This document shows, piece after piece, positions 35,667 through 45,292 of a stretch of 64,000 bases of DNA. The DNA comes from CAZQXD01 sp964597315 (GTDB lineage: Bacteria > Pseudomonadota > Gammaproteobacteria > Competibacterales > Competibacteraceae): assembly GCA_964597315.1 (NCBI GenBank), contig CAZQXD010000005.1, forward strand, positions 43,924-107,923, read 5' to 3'. The notes beneath the pieces were generated by a model, which did not search any database, had not been told where the DNA came from, and saw nothing but the letters and a program-made list of their open reading frames with translations. The position numbers were made by a program, and so were the translations under genes. The stretch's first letter is position 1, and every line of letters begins with the position of its first letter.

Positions 35667-36296
35667 TTAGCGGCCCTCCCCGCCAGCGGGCGGCTTGCGC
35701 CAGACCAAGGTACGGTTATTGACGGGCATGGGGTGGTCCCGCTCCAGGCTCAGGCCGACCCGACGGGCCAGGGCGTCCAGGTCCGCGAAGTCGCGCAGAC
35801 CGCTGGCCGGGTCCCGCCCCCGAAGCAGCCGGTCGAACTGGGCATTGCTGGGGCTGGTGTACTGGCCGTTGTAGTTGACGGGACCATAGAGGCAGAAACG
35901 TCCTCCCTCGGTGAGTATCCGGCCAACGCCCAGAAACAGGGCCTCCACCGCTGGCCAGTCCATGATATGGGTGGTGTTGGCGGTGAACGCCCCGTCAGCC
36001 CGTTCCAGAGGCCAGGGCTGCTGGGTGACGTCCAACTCCATGGGGTCGGGCAGGTTGGGCAGTTCCGCCTCGGCCAGCCAGGCGCGGATGGCGGGCAGGT
36101 ACTCTGCCCGGTCGGAGGTCTGCCAGCAGAGCCACGGCAGATGGCGGGCGAAGTGAACTGCGTGCTGGCCAGTGCCGCTGCCCACTTCCAGGATCAGCCC
36201 GGGGGTGGTGAAAGCCTCCCGCAGCACGGCCAGGATCGGTGCTTTGTTCTGGTCGGCGGCTTCGGAATAGGGCTTGGGGATCGAGACTATTTCCAT
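35667..36296 (-). CDS. DUF938 SAM-dependent methyltransferase-like protein
   Basis: 209 aa. SAM-binding motif I ILEVGSGTGQHAVHFARHLP is followed by motif II-like ANTTHIMDW; the N-terminus (YSEAADQNKAPILAVLREAF) and FCLYGPVNYNGQYTSPSNAQ are hallmarks of DUF938. The substrate is unknown for the family. It is divergent from the DUF1223 gene. Confidence 0.87.
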   Translation of the reverse strand: MEIVSIPKPYSEAADQNKAPILAVLREAFTTPGLILEVGSGTGQHAVHFARHLPWLCWQTSDRAEYLPAIRAWLAEAELPNLPDPMELDVTQQPWPLERADGAFTANTTHIMDWPAVEALFLGVGRILTEGGRFCLYGPVNYNGQYTSPSNAQFDRLLRGRDPASGLRDFADLDALARRVGLSLERDHPMPVNNRTLVWRKPPAGGEGR

Positions 36297-36404
36297 GACT
36301 GCTCCAGGGGGAACGTAGATTTTAGTATAGCCCCAGGGGCGTTTCGCATCCCCCCGGTGGTGGCGACCGTATAGCCTATCCAGCCACCGTCACGGAGTTC
36401 GATC

Positions 36405-37151
36405 ATGTTTTTGCGCCCCTGTCTTATTGTCCTGATCCTGCTGTCCCCGGCCCCCACCCTGGCCGAACAGGTTTTGCAAAGCCCGGAGGCCCGGGTCAGC
36501 CTGCTGGAGTTATACACTTCCGAGGGATGCAGCAGTTGTCCCCCCGCCGACCGCTGGTTGAGCACCCTCAAAGATGATCCCCGGCTGTGGCGGCAGGTAG
36601 TGCCGGTGGCCTTCCATGTGGACTACTGGAATTACCTGGGCTGGGAGGACCGTTTCGCCGACCCCGGCCACGGTGATCGGCAGCGGCGCTATGCTCGCCA
36701 GGGCGCCATAGGAACCGTCTACACCCCAGGGCTGGTGTTGGATGGCCGGGAATGGCGGGGTTGGTTCGCCCGGCCCGAGCTGGAACTGGAGAAGGCCGCG
36801 CCGATAGGACGGCTAAGGGCCGAGCTGGACGGCGATCGCGCGCGGATTGTCTTTACCCCCGTGACGCCCGCCGCCACGGAGACCAAAATCTTGCGGCTGC
36901 ATCTGGCGGTGCTGGGCTTCGGTCTGTCTACCCGAGTCGAGTCCGGGGAAAATCGAGGCCGAACCCTGGCCCATGATTTCGTGGTGCTGGGCTATGGGGA
37001 AGCGCCAGTGGCCCGGAATGGCGACGCCTATGAGGCCGTCCTGGAACTGCCCGGAACCCGCTTCCAAGCCCCCCGCAAGGGTTTGGCCCTGTGGCTGACT
37101 CGAAACGGCGAGCCGCAGCCCGTGCAGGCGTTGGGGGGATGGCTGGATTGA
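36405..37151 (+). CDS. DUF1223 secreted thioredoxin-like protein
   Basis: 248 aa. A signal peptide (LIVLILLSPAPTLA) precedes the conserved DUF1223 core LLELYTSEGCSSCPPADRWL, with a CSSC motif in thioredoxin-like position, and VPVAFHVDYWNYLGWEDRFA. It is probably periplasmic; a redox role is inferred from the CxxC and fold. Confidence 0.87.
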   Translation: MFLRPCLIVLILLSPAPTLAEQVLQSPEARVSLLELYTSEGCSSCPPADRWLSTLKDDPRLWRQVVPVAFHVDYWNYLGWEDRFADPGHGDRQRRYARQGAIGTVYTPGLVLDGREWRGWFARPELELEKAAPIGRLRAELDGDRARIVFTPVTPAATETKILRLHLAVLGFGLSTRVESGENRGRTLAHDFVVLGYGEAPVARNGDAYEAVLELPGTRFQAPRKGLALWLTRNGEPQPVQALGGWLD

Positions 37152-37233
37152 GGGCCAGTGGGTATGGCTTTGTTATGGGGGCGACACGAATCGGCCCTGG
37201 GGCGGCGGTATTGCCGCGCCGCCGCCCGGAACG

Positions 37234-38805
37234 CTATTGGCCGGCTAGGTATAATCGGTCCAGGTACTGGGTGACGCTGTCATCCCAGGAAAACCGCGCC
37301 GCTCGGGCCGCGTCGCGGATTTTCGCCCACCGCTCCGGCTCCCGTTCTCGCACTTCCAGGGCGGTGCGGGTGGTTTCCACCAGCCGCCCGGCCTGTTCGG
37401 GCAGGGAGTCGCCGGTAAAGGCAAAGCCGTTGACTCCGTGCCATACCGTGTCCTTAAGCCCGCCCACGTGATGGACCAGGCAGGGCTGGCCGGCGCGCAT
37501 GGCCAACATCTGGCTGATGCCGCAAGGCTCGAAGGAACTGGGCATCAAGAATAAATCGCCGACGGCGTACAGCATTTGGGCGACCGGGTCCGAATACCCC
37601 CTCAGGAAAATAAAATTCGGCCAGCGGCTGGCGGTGGCGGTGAGATACGCTTCGTAGTCCTCATCTCCGCTACCCAGGAACAGATACACGCCCCGATCCC
37701 CCAGGGTCTCTAAAACACCCTCCAGGGCCGGTCGACCGTTGTGGTCGGCCTGGCGCAGCAAGCGCATTTTCTGTTCGGTGATGCGGCTGACGCTGGTGAG
37801 GATCACCCCCGGCGTGTCGGTGAGCCGCTCTAGCCGGGAGTAGGCCAGAAACTGGGCGCTGGACAGCACCGGCGAGGCGCCGGCCCAACGCAGCACCTGA
37901 TCCAGAAACCGCTGGCGCAACTCCGGCCAGTCGGGAGCGGTGGGCAGGTCCGGGGGGTACTCGCAGCCGTTGATAATGCCCTGCAACCGGTCCTGGTTGC
38001 GGGCGTTGACCAGATCCGACTCCAGCCCCTCGCCCCCATAATAGCCCCGGGTTTCCACGGCGCTGGGAGCCAGAATTTCCTCGGCGTAGGTGGGGGAGAC
38101 GGTATGCACCGCATCGGCCAGGCGGATGCCCACCCCCATGGGGTTCAGGCAGTCGGGCCAACGGGGGTCGCGCAGGGTGGAATGGTCGTAGATCAAGTTG
38201 GGGAACCAGGCCGCCAGGGACGACTCGTGGCCATGAAAGGGGCGGATGCCCTGGAGGGCCAGGTTATGGATGGAATACACGGTTCGTAGCCCCTGCAAGC
38301 GCCGGTAGGCGGGGTGGAAACGGGCCAGCAGCAACACAAAGGCGGCGTGCCAGTCGTGCAGATGCAGCACATCCACGCGGCCGAACACCCCATCTACCAG
38401 GGCCTCGGCCACGGCGGTGCAAAACAGGGCGAATTTACGGGCATCGGAGGCAAAGGGGGCGCCGGGGGGATCATCGCAATAAATCCGTCCCGGACCACAA
38501 GTGCTGAACTCCGGGTGGTCGGCCACCCAGTGGCGCACACCCTCGATAGGCTGCTTGGCCGGGGCCTCATAAAAATCCACATGAAAACCGATGCCGGCGA
38601 AACCCACCTCCATGGCCGCCCGCCGGTGGGTGCCGGGGAGATTGGCGAAAGCGCCGTAGGCGGGGGTGACCACGGTCACTTCGCAGTCCCGGCGGGCCAG
38701 GGCGGGGGGCACGTCCCGGACCACATCGCCGATACCGCCTACTTTCCCGCCGGGTAGTGCGTCGTTCTCGGCGGCAACCATCAAGATATGCAGGGGCTTA
38801 TTCAT
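37234..38805 (-). CDS. glgA: Glycogen synthase (GT5)
   Basis: 523 aa. The N-terminal nucleotide-sugar loop reads KVGGIGDVVRDVPPALARR, a variant of the KTGGLADV motif. C-terminal FEPCGISQMLAMRAGQPCLV and HHVGGLKDTV are the GT5 donor-site region. It extends alpha-1,4-glucan from ADP-glucose or another nucleotide glucose. The KVGGIGDV variant suggests a subgroup different from E. coli GlgA. It is last in the minus-strand glucan block, 38 bp after malQ. Confidence 0.9.
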   Translation of the reverse strand: MNKPLHILMVAAENDALPGGKVGGIGDVVRDVPPALARRDCEVTVVTPAYGAFANLPGTHRRAAMEVGFAGIGFHVDFYEAPAKQPIEGVRHWVADHPEFSTCGPGRIYCDDPPGAPFASDARKFALFCTAVAEALVDGVFGRVDVLHLHDWHAAFVLLLARFHPAYRRLQGLRTVYSIHNLALQGIRPFHGHESSLAAWFPNLIYDHSTLRDPRWPDCLNPMGVGIRLADAVHTVSPTYAEEILAPSAVETRGYYGGEGLESDLVNARNQDRLQGIINGCEYPPDLPTAPDWPELRQRFLDQVLRWAGASPVLSSAQFLAYSRLERLTDTPGVILTSVSRITEQKMRLLRQADHNGRPALEGVLETLGDRGVYLFLGSGDEDYEAYLTATASRWPNFIFLRGYSDPVAQMLYAVGDLFLMPSSFEPCGISQMLAMRAGQPCLVHHVGGLKDTVWHGVNGFAFTGDSLPEQAGRLVETTRTALEVREREPERWAKIRDAARAARFSWDDSVTQYLDRLYLAGQ

Positions 38806-38843
38806 GAGCTTCCCTTAATGGGTTATTTTAGAAATCGCGCCGC

Positions 38844-40340
38844 TCAGACAGGTCGGCGGCCATATAGCAATGTGGTTTCTCGCAGCCGCCCGGCTCGTTC
38901 GGCGGTGAGGGCGGCCTCATCCAGGCGCCAGGTCCAATTTCCGGCGGCCTGTCCTGGGCGGTTGAAACAGCCCTCCGGTCCCAGACCCAACACGTCCTGC
39001 ACGGGAAAGATCGCCATGTTCGCCACCGAGGCCAAGGCGCAGCGGATAAGGTCCCAGTGGATAGCCTGAGCGTCGGTGGCCAGGTAACGGCGTAGGAAAT
39101 GCTTGTCCTTCTCTTCGGTCTGGTTCCACCAGGCCAGGGTGGTGTCGTTGTCATGGGTACCCGTGTAGACCACTTGGTTGCGGACGTGCTTATGGGGCAA
39201 ATAGGGAGAATCGCCCAGACCGTCCTGGTCGGTGTTCCAGGCGAATTGCAGCACCGCCATGCCCGGCAGGTCCAGTTCCTGGCGCAGGGTCTCCACGTCC
39301 GGGGTGATAAGGCCCAGGTCTTCAGCGATCAGGGGTAGCCCCCCCAAGGTCTTGGCGATGGCGTCGAACAGGGACTTGCCCGGCCCCGGCGCCCAGTGGC
39401 CGTGCAGGGCCGTGGTGTGCCCGGCGGGCACTTCCCAATGGGCGGCGAAGCCCCGGAAGTGATCCAGCCGGACAATATCCACCAGCCCCAGCAAAGCCCG
39501 TAGCCGCTCTACCCAGAAGCTGTAGCCCTGGCCCGCCAGTACTTCCCAGCGGTACAGGGGGTTGCCCCAGAGCTGGCCGGTGGCGCTGAAGTAGTCCGGG
39601 GGCACCCCGGCCACCACCGTGGGCTGGCCGGCGGCGTCCAGGTGAAACCACTCCTGATGAGCCCAGACATCGCTGCTGTCATGAGCCACGAAGATGGGCA
39701 CATCCCCCACCAACCGCACGCCCTTGCCGTGGGCGTAGTGGCGCAGGGCCTGCCATTGGTGGAAGAACTGGAACTGGATGAACTCCTGTACCGCGATAGC
39801 CTCAGCCAGTTCGGCGCGGGCTTGGTGCAGGGCCGCCCGGTCGCGGCCCACCAACGCCGGGTCCCAGGCGGTCCACGACGACTGATGGCGCTCTTTGAGG
39901 GCGGCGAACAGGGTGTAATCGTCCAGCCAGTGACCGTTAGCCCGGCAAAAAGCGTCGAACTCGGCCCGCTGGTCGTCGGAGGCGCGGGCTTCGAAGCGTC
40001 GCCAGGCCTGGGCCAGCAGGTCTTTTTTCCAGGGGATCACCGCCCCGTAGTCGATGCCCCCGGCCGGGAACGCCGGTCCTCGTAGGTCGGCGTCGTCAAG
40101 CCAGCCCTCAGCGGCCAGGGCCTCGGGGCTGATCATCAGGGGGTTGCCGGCGAAGGCGGAGGTGGTCTGATAGGGGGAGTCCCCGTAGCCGGTAGGGCCT
40201 AGGGGCAAGACTTGCCAGAGTCCCTGGCCGGCCTGGGACAGCCAGTCGGCAAAGCGCATCGCTGCGGGTCCCAGATCGCCGATGCCGTAGGGTCCAGGCA
40301 AGGAAATGGGGTGCAAGAGGATGCCGCTGGTCCGGTTCAT
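38844..40340 (-). CDS. malQ: 4-alpha-glucanotransferase (amylomaltase)
   Basis: 498-aa GH77 enzyme. Catalytic motifs are IVRLDHFRGF (nucleophile Asp), LIAEDLGLI (acid/base Glu) and YTGTHDNDT (stabilising Asp). The N-terminus HPISLPGPYGIGDLGPAA is typical. It disproportionates malto-oligosaccharides and so links GlgE/GlgB products with GlgA glucan. Same strand as glgA, 38 bp apart. Confidence 0.94.
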   Translation of the reverse strand: MNRTSGILLHPISLPGPYGIGDLGPAAMRFADWLSQAGQGLWQVLPLGPTGYGDSPYQTTSAFAGNPLMISPEALAAEGWLDDADLRGPAFPAGGIDYGAVIPWKKDLLAQAWRRFEARASDDQRAEFDAFCRANGHWLDDYTLFAALKERHQSSWTAWDPALVGRDRAALHQARAELAEAIAVQEFIQFQFFHQWQALRHYAHGKGVRLVGDVPIFVAHDSSDVWAHQEWFHLDAAGQPTVVAGVPPDYFSATGQLWGNPLYRWEVLAGQGYSFWVERLRALLGLVDIVRLDHFRGFAAHWEVPAGHTTALHGHWAPGPGKSLFDAIAKTLGGLPLIAEDLGLITPDVETLRQELDLPGMAVLQFAWNTDQDGLGDSPYLPHKHVRNQVVYTGTHDNDTTLAWWNQTEEKDKHFLRRYLATDAQAIHWDLIRCALASVANMAIFPVQDVLGLGPEGCFNRPGQAAGNWTWRLDEAALTAERAGRLRETTLLYGRRPV

Positions 40341-40467
40341 AGTTTTTGAATTTTTGGTGCGAGTGTGAATTTCAGTCTAGGCGGGAGTGGGGGGGATGCA
40401 AGCTCATCATGGAAACCCCGTCCCCTTGGGTGCATCCTGTAGAGGAACGGCGGCTTGGGAGGAGACG

Positions 40468-40946
40468 ATGGCAAAGGTGATCCACAATCCCCGGCAGGGA
40501 CAGGACAGGGCAGGGGCGACTCTTTATGAGCGTGACTTTCACGCCTGGACCGAGCAGCAGGCGGCCTTGCTCAAGGCCGGGCGGCTTTTGGACATTGACC
40601 GGGATCGCTTGATAGAGGAAATCGAGTCCATGAGCGCATCCGAGCGGCGGGACCTGGCCAATCGTCTCAAGGAACTGCTGCTGCATCTGCTCAAATGGCG
40701 CTACCAGCCGGAGCGGCGTGGCGCAAGCTGGGGGAAATATCCATTGCCAACCAGCGCGACGCCCTGCACGACCTGTTGGCCGATAGCCCCAGCCTGAGAC
40801 CCCTAGCCGACGGGAGGCTGGCCGTGGCCTATGGCCGCGCCCGGCGCGATGCCAGCAAAGCAACCGGACTGGTCCCGAGCAGCTTTTCCGAGACCTGCCC
40901 GTTTACCCTGGAACAGGTTTTGGACGACAACTTCTGGCCCTCGTGA
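40468..40946 (+). pseudogene. DUF29-family gene with a frameshift
   Basis: The first part (ATG 40468, GGAGGAG upstream) encodes the DUF29 N-terminus: LYERDFHAWTEQQAALLKAG, LIEEIESMSASERRDL, HLLKWRYQPERR. Near 40705-40720 the match moves to another frame, which continues WRKLGEISIANQRDALHDLL, then SPSLRPL and FPxTCPFTLEQVL-type sequence to 40946. A one-base indel explains this. It is either a decayed gene or a sequencing error. DUF29 function is unknown. It interrupts the minus-strand glucan block on the opposite strand. Confidence 0.8.
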
Positions 40947-41046
40947 GGGTCTGCCGAAAATCCCTACCCTTCCCGGAGGGTGATCGCTCCCATGGAGAAA
41001 CCGGGCAGGGCTAGGCCCCGCCCGTGGGAGGTGCGCTGCCCTCGGC

Positions 41047-44000
41047 TCAGGCTGGCGCGGCCCCGCTATCCTTTTCGAGGGCTTCCTGGCCGCTCTCCAG
41101 CAGTCCCGCAAAAGCCCCTTGCAAGGCCGTGGCCACCTGGTGGGGGGGCAGGGCGTAGAAATCCTCCCAGGCCCGGGCGCTATGCTCGTTATAATCCGTG
41201 CGTCGCGGGTGAGCCTTTTGCCAAGTCTGGCGCACGGCATGGCCGATCAGCACGTCCGTGACGATGGGATCGTCGATTTTCAGTTCCGGGTTAGCCTGCA
41301 GAATGACCGACAGGGCCAGCAGGGCTTCGATGGTGAGCTGCCGGAATTCGGGGGCGGCGATGCCATTGAGCAGGTTATCCACCCGCAAGGCGAAGTTCTT
41401 TTCCGCCGCCGTCATATCCGCCAGCACGGTCTCGCTGTCCAGACGGTTGCCCACATCCAGGCGGTCCCCCACCAGCAGACCCTGACAGTGGCGCAGCAGG
41501 CCCCAGACCCGGGGGTGGAAATCCTCCGGCAGCCGGGTAATGACGCCGTTGACCTCTCGCCAGGCTTTCCAGCCATCCGCGGGTCGGCCGGGGTCGGCGG
41601 CGGCCGAAAAGCCGACCCGGATCAGCCCGCTGGGACCATCGGCCCGGTGCAGGGATTCCACCCGGTTCAGGTTCACCAGGGAACCCCGGTCATCCACCAG
41701 CACCCGATGCAGCCGGGCCAGCAGGGTATGGGGACTCAGCTCCAGCAGCGTCTCGAAAGCCTCGTCCTGGGCCAGGCCCTTTTCCCGGGCCAATTGGCTG
41801 ATGATCAGCAGCAGCAGATACCAGGCCCGCAGGGTGAGGGTGCCTTTGAAAGGCGTCGGGTCGGCTTTGATCAGCATGCCCAGGTACAGGACGATTTCCT
41901 GAATCAGCACCCGACCCCGGGGGTCATCGCCGCCGTAGTCGCGGATCAGTCCGGTGATTTCGGCTGTGCCCAGGGGGCGACGAATCACCGCATTGCGGCT
42001 ATAGGCCCGGCCCACCGCCAACTGGTGCTGATGGGTGACCAGTTCGGCCACGGCGTCTTCCAATTCTGGGTCCACTTTGTCCAGCCAGGCGGCGGCCCGG
42101 CGCAGCACCCCCCATAGGGAATGCCGGGCAGCCTGGGTGTACAGGGCTTCGGTTAGGGCGCGCACCGTAGACCCGGCCACGGCCTGATCCGGTCCCAGCC
42201 GCTCCCAAAGCAGGCCCAGCAGTTCCACCTGTTCATAGGGGTTGGCGCTCTTCTCCAGGCGGGCCAGGAGCCGGTCATTGTCGGTTTGTCGGCGCCAGGT
42301 GGCGGCGACGGCGGGGCTTAGGGGTTGGGCGGCCTTGGGGTCCCAGGACTCGGCGGCGGCGCTGTCCGGCTTGGGCAGGGGCAAGGGTGGGGTGGCAAAG
42401 CGAAAGCCGCCTAGGTTGTCGATGCGTTCCCGACCGGCGGTGGGCAGGTGTTCGGCCAGGCGTTTTACCCGCACCGGCACGCCGTTACAGGCGCCGGCCT
42501 GCAAGTCCTTCATAAGTTCTATCAGCACATCCTGGCTGCCGGGGTGGAGCCGGGCGTCGGTGATCAGCAAGGCCATCAGCGGCTGGCCCGGCTGGTCCCA
42601 ATGGCGGTGTACATAGGCCAGCTCGGCTTTGAACTGCTCGGCCAGCAGCCGGTTGTCCAAAGCCAGATAAAAGTCCCGCTGTTCCAAAAAGGGAGGCAGG
42701 AACACCACGTCCTGTCCAGCTAGGGAAAACACCTGGGAGGTGACCAGGGAACCCAAGGGCCGGTCGGGCCGACCGGATAGACCCAGGACTGGACAACGGC
42801 CCAGTTCGGCCAGGGCTGCGGCCAGATCGACGGCCGGACGCAGTTGCACCGGGGCGATCTCCTCGGGCATCTGGGCGGCGATGCCCAGGTCCAGCAGCCG
42901 GGCCTGGACTTCCGGGTTCTCGGCCAATAGGGTGATCTGCACCGGGGTTTCCCGGTGCAAGCCCACCCGCCAGCGGCGGCTTAAGGGGTCCACATCGGCG
43001 GGGTGGATATAGCCTTCGTGGAGCAGGGTTCCCAGCAGGTACAGGCTCTGGGCCCAGACCAGGGGCACGTTGGCGTTGGGCAGCCGCTCCTGGCTGCCCG
43101 GCGCGGCTTTTTCGGCTTGCACGTGATCTGCGGGCACGTAGTACAGCTCCGGCAGCAGCCAGGCGCCATCCCGTTCCACGAGCAGGGGTTCCAGCCGGTC
43201 CCGGTAGTCCTGGGCCTGGGCGGCATCCCGGCGCAACACCCCGTCTAGCAGCAGATAAGTAAAAAACAGTGGCCACTCCGACTCGATATGCTCGAAGCGG
43301 GACAGCTCGCCGGTCTGGTAGTGAAGTCGGCCATGATCCTCCACAACGGTTTGATGGCCGTCCCGTAGAAACCGCTTGCAGCCATAACGGCCCTGAAGCT
43401 TGGATACGATGTCCTGGCGCACCCGCTGGACCAGTGCTGGGTCCTCCACGGCAAAGGCCGGGAAGCCGATCACGCTGAGCAGGGCGGCGTCGGTCTCCTT
43501 GGAGTTGGACTCCCGGGGCAGCAGGGTTTCCAGAGTGCCCCTGGCCCGGGCAATGGCGTCTGCAGGCACATGGATTTTCGAGCCTTGACCACCGTGGCCC
43601 CCGAACAGATCGAAACCGCGCAGGGCTTCCAGGGCCGCCTTGACCATGCCCACGGAGCTGGCGTTGATTTCCGCCTCGCCCTCGTTCATTTTGTCGCCGC
43701 GCTCCCAGATGCCGTAATCTGGGGTGTGGTAGGCGCGGCTCAGGTAATGGACCAGGTTCTGGATGAAGGCCACTTCTTCGAGGGTGAACACGATACGCAG
43801 CCCGGAGGCGGTCATCTGAGCCAGCATTAGCAGAAACAACGAGGTGGCGTCTAATTGCAGATGGCCCCAGGCGTCGTCGTCCACCACCGGCGCGCCGGTA
43901 CGGGTATCGTACTTGGCATGCAGGGCGTCCAGGGGGGCTTGGGTCTGTTTGAATCGCTCCACTTTGGGGGCCTGGCGCAGCATGGCCGTGAGCAGGCCGC

Positions 44001-44283
44001 GCATCAGTTTGACCACGCTCTGCTCTAGTCGGTAGGCGCGGCCGTTATCATCGTCCTCCCGGCGGTAGGCCAGGGCCAAGCCCCAGACCGCGAGGATGCT
44101 ATAGACATTATCCCGTACCCAAGCGTGGGTGTAGTCGCCATGCACGGTGATGGCGGTGCTGGCGGGCAGCAGGCCGGTGATGGGGTCTTGGCGGGAGAGG
44201 ATCACAGTTTCGGCCTGGGCGAAATAGTCGTCCAGGCGCTGGCGGCGCCGGGGGGCGTCGACGGGAAGGTTTTGAGTGTACAT
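41047..44283 (-). CDS. GH15 / phosphorylase-kinase alpha/beta-like glucan protein
   Basis: 1078 aa. The N-terminal half is an (alpha/alpha)6 glucoamylase-like domain, with HGDYTHAWVRDNVYSILAVW near residue 50, WGHLQLDATSLFLLMLAQM and INASSVGMVKAALEAL. The C-terminal half resembles the regulatory part of eukaryotic phosphorylase kinase alpha/beta subunits. Bacterial members occur next to glycogen genes, but their role is not settled: hydrolase or regulator. Here it lies between hexR and malQ on the same strand, so a part in glucan turnover is likely. Confidence 0.82.
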   Translation of the reverse strand: MYTQNLPVDAPRRRQRLDDYFAQAETVILSRQDPITGLLPASTAITVHGDYTHAWVRDNVYSILAVWGLALAYRREDDDNGRAYRLEQSVVKLMRGLLTAMLRQAPKVERFKQTQAPLDALHAKYDTRTGAPVVDDDAWGHLQLDATSLFLLMLAQMTASGLRIVFTLEEVAFIQNLVHYLSRAYHTPDYGIWERGDKMNEGEAEINASSVGMVKAALEALRGFDLFGGHGGQGSKIHVPADAIARARGTLETLLPRESNSKETDAALLSVIGFPAFAVEDPALVQRVRQDIVSKLQGRYGCKRFLRDGHQTVVEDHGRLHYQTGELSRFEHIESEWPLFFTYLLLDGVLRRDAAQAQDYRDRLEPLLVERDGAWLLPELYYVPADHVQAEKAAPGSQERLPNANVPLVWAQSLYLLGTLLHEGYIHPADVDPLSRRWRVGLHRETPVQITLLAENPEVQARLLDLGIAAQMPEEIAPVQLRPAVDLAAALAELGRCPVLGLSGRPDRPLGSLVTSQVFSLAGQDVVFLPPFLEQRDFYLALDNRLLAEQFKAELAYVHRHWDQPGQPLMALLITDARLHPGSQDVLIELMKDLQAGACNGVPVRVKRLAEHLPTAGRERIDNLGGFRFATPPLPLPKPDSAAAESWDPKAAQPLSPAVAATWRRQTDNDRLLARLEKSANPYEQVELLGLLWERLGPDQAVAGSTVRALTEALYTQAARHSLWGVLRRAAAWLDKVDPELEDAVAELVTHQHQLAVGRAYSRNAVIRRPLGTAEITGLIRDYGGDDPRGRVLIQEIVLYLGMLIKADPTPFKGTLTLRAWYLLLLIISQLAREKGLAQDEAFETLLELSPHTLLARLHRVLVDDRGSLVNLNRVESLHRADGPSGLIRVGFSAAADPGRPADGWKAWREVNGVITRLPEDFHPRVWGLLRHCQGLLVGDRLDVGNRLDSETVLADMTAAEKNFALRVDNLLNGIAAPEFRQLTIEALLALSVILQANPELKIDDPIVTDVLIGHAVRQTWQKAHPRRTDYNEHSARAWEDFYALPPHQVATALQGAFAGLLESGQEALEKDSGAAPA

Positions 44284-44400
44284 GAGGATTACCTTATGAA
44301 ATCGGATTCAATCAGGGCGCGGGGCGGCCTGCCGGGCCTGTCTCGCATTCGGTGTCGCTAGAGGCGTTGGCAAAGCCGTGGGGCCGGACCACCACGCCCG

Positions 44401-45276
44401 TTAGGAGAGATGTTTTTCGATGACGATGCGTTTGGTCTTTTGCAGTTGCTGGACCAGTTCGGGGCCGCGGCGCAGGGCGACGCCCACGGCCAGGATGTCG
44501 ATGATGGCCAAATCCACGATCCGGGAGGTCATGGGAATATAGGTATCGGTGTCTTCGCTGGTGTCCGAGCACAGCGCCACGGTGGCCAGCTCGGCCAGGG
44601 GCGAGTCGGCGGCGGTGACGGCGATGACCTGGGCGCCCGTCTCCAGGGCCAAGCGGGCGCTGACCAGCAGGTCTCCACTGCGCCCGGTGTGAGAAATGGC
44701 CACCACCACATCACCCGGCCGCATCATGGCCGCCGCCATGCTGTGGGTGTGGGGGTCCGAATAGGCCGCCACCGGCGCCCCTAGCCGAAAGAACTTGTGC
44801 TGGGCGTCCAGGGCCACGATGCCGGAAGCGCCATGGCCGTAAAACTCGATCTTGGCGGCTGCGGCCAGAATGTCGATGGCCTGGGACAGGGCCGCCTGGT
44901 CCAGGCGATTACGGACCTGGAGCAGGCTGGCGATGGAGCGATCGAATATCTTGCCGGCCAGTTCCGCCGGGCTGTCGTCAGGTTGCACGTCGGTATGCAC
45001 ATAGGGCACGCCGCTGGCCAGGCTTTGGGCCAGCTTGAGTTTGAAGTCCTGGAAACCCGTGCAACCCAAGGCCCGGCAGAAACGGATCACCGTAGGCTCG
45101 CTGACGCAGGCGCGGCGGGCCAGTTCTCCAATGGAGCTGTTGATGGCCGCCTGGGGCTGGGCCAGCACCAACTCGGCGACCTTGCGCTCCGAGCGCCTGA
45201 GTTCGGCTTTATTGGCCTGTATCCGGTTGAGCATGTCGGGAATACCCGCGTAGTCTGTTTGTAGTAAGGCGATCAT
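44401..45276 (-). CDS. hexR: MurR/RpiR-family regulator, HexR type
   Basis: 291 aa. The N-terminal HTH (SSIGELARRACVSEPTVIRF, CRALGCTGFQDFKLKLAQSL) is followed by a SIS sugar-phosphate domain (FYGHGASGIVALDAQHKF, AISHTGRSGDLLVSARLA). HexR senses 2-keto-3-deoxy-6-phosphogluconate and controls zwf and sugar catabolism. It starts 16 bases after the zwf stop, so they are cotranscribed. The ATG at 45276 has no clear Shine-Dalgarno; an internal ATG at 45234 (MLNRIQANKAEL) matches the usual HexR start and may be the real one. Confidence 0.87.
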   Translation of the reverse strand: MIALLQTDYAGIPDMLNRIQANKAELRRSERKVAELVLAQPQAAINSSIGELARRACVSEPTVIRFCRALGCTGFQDFKLKLAQSLASGVPYVHTDVQPDDSPAELAGKIFDRSIASLLQVRNRLDQAALSQAIDILAAAAKIEFYGHGASGIVALDAQHKFFRLGAPVAAYSDPHTHSMAAAMMRPGDVVVAISHTGRSGDLLVSARLALETGAQVIAVTAADSPLAELATVALCSDTSEDTDTYIPMTSRIVDLAIIDILAVGVALRRGPELVQQLQKTKRIVIEKHLS

Positions 45277-45292
45277 CGGGAGGATAGAGGAG

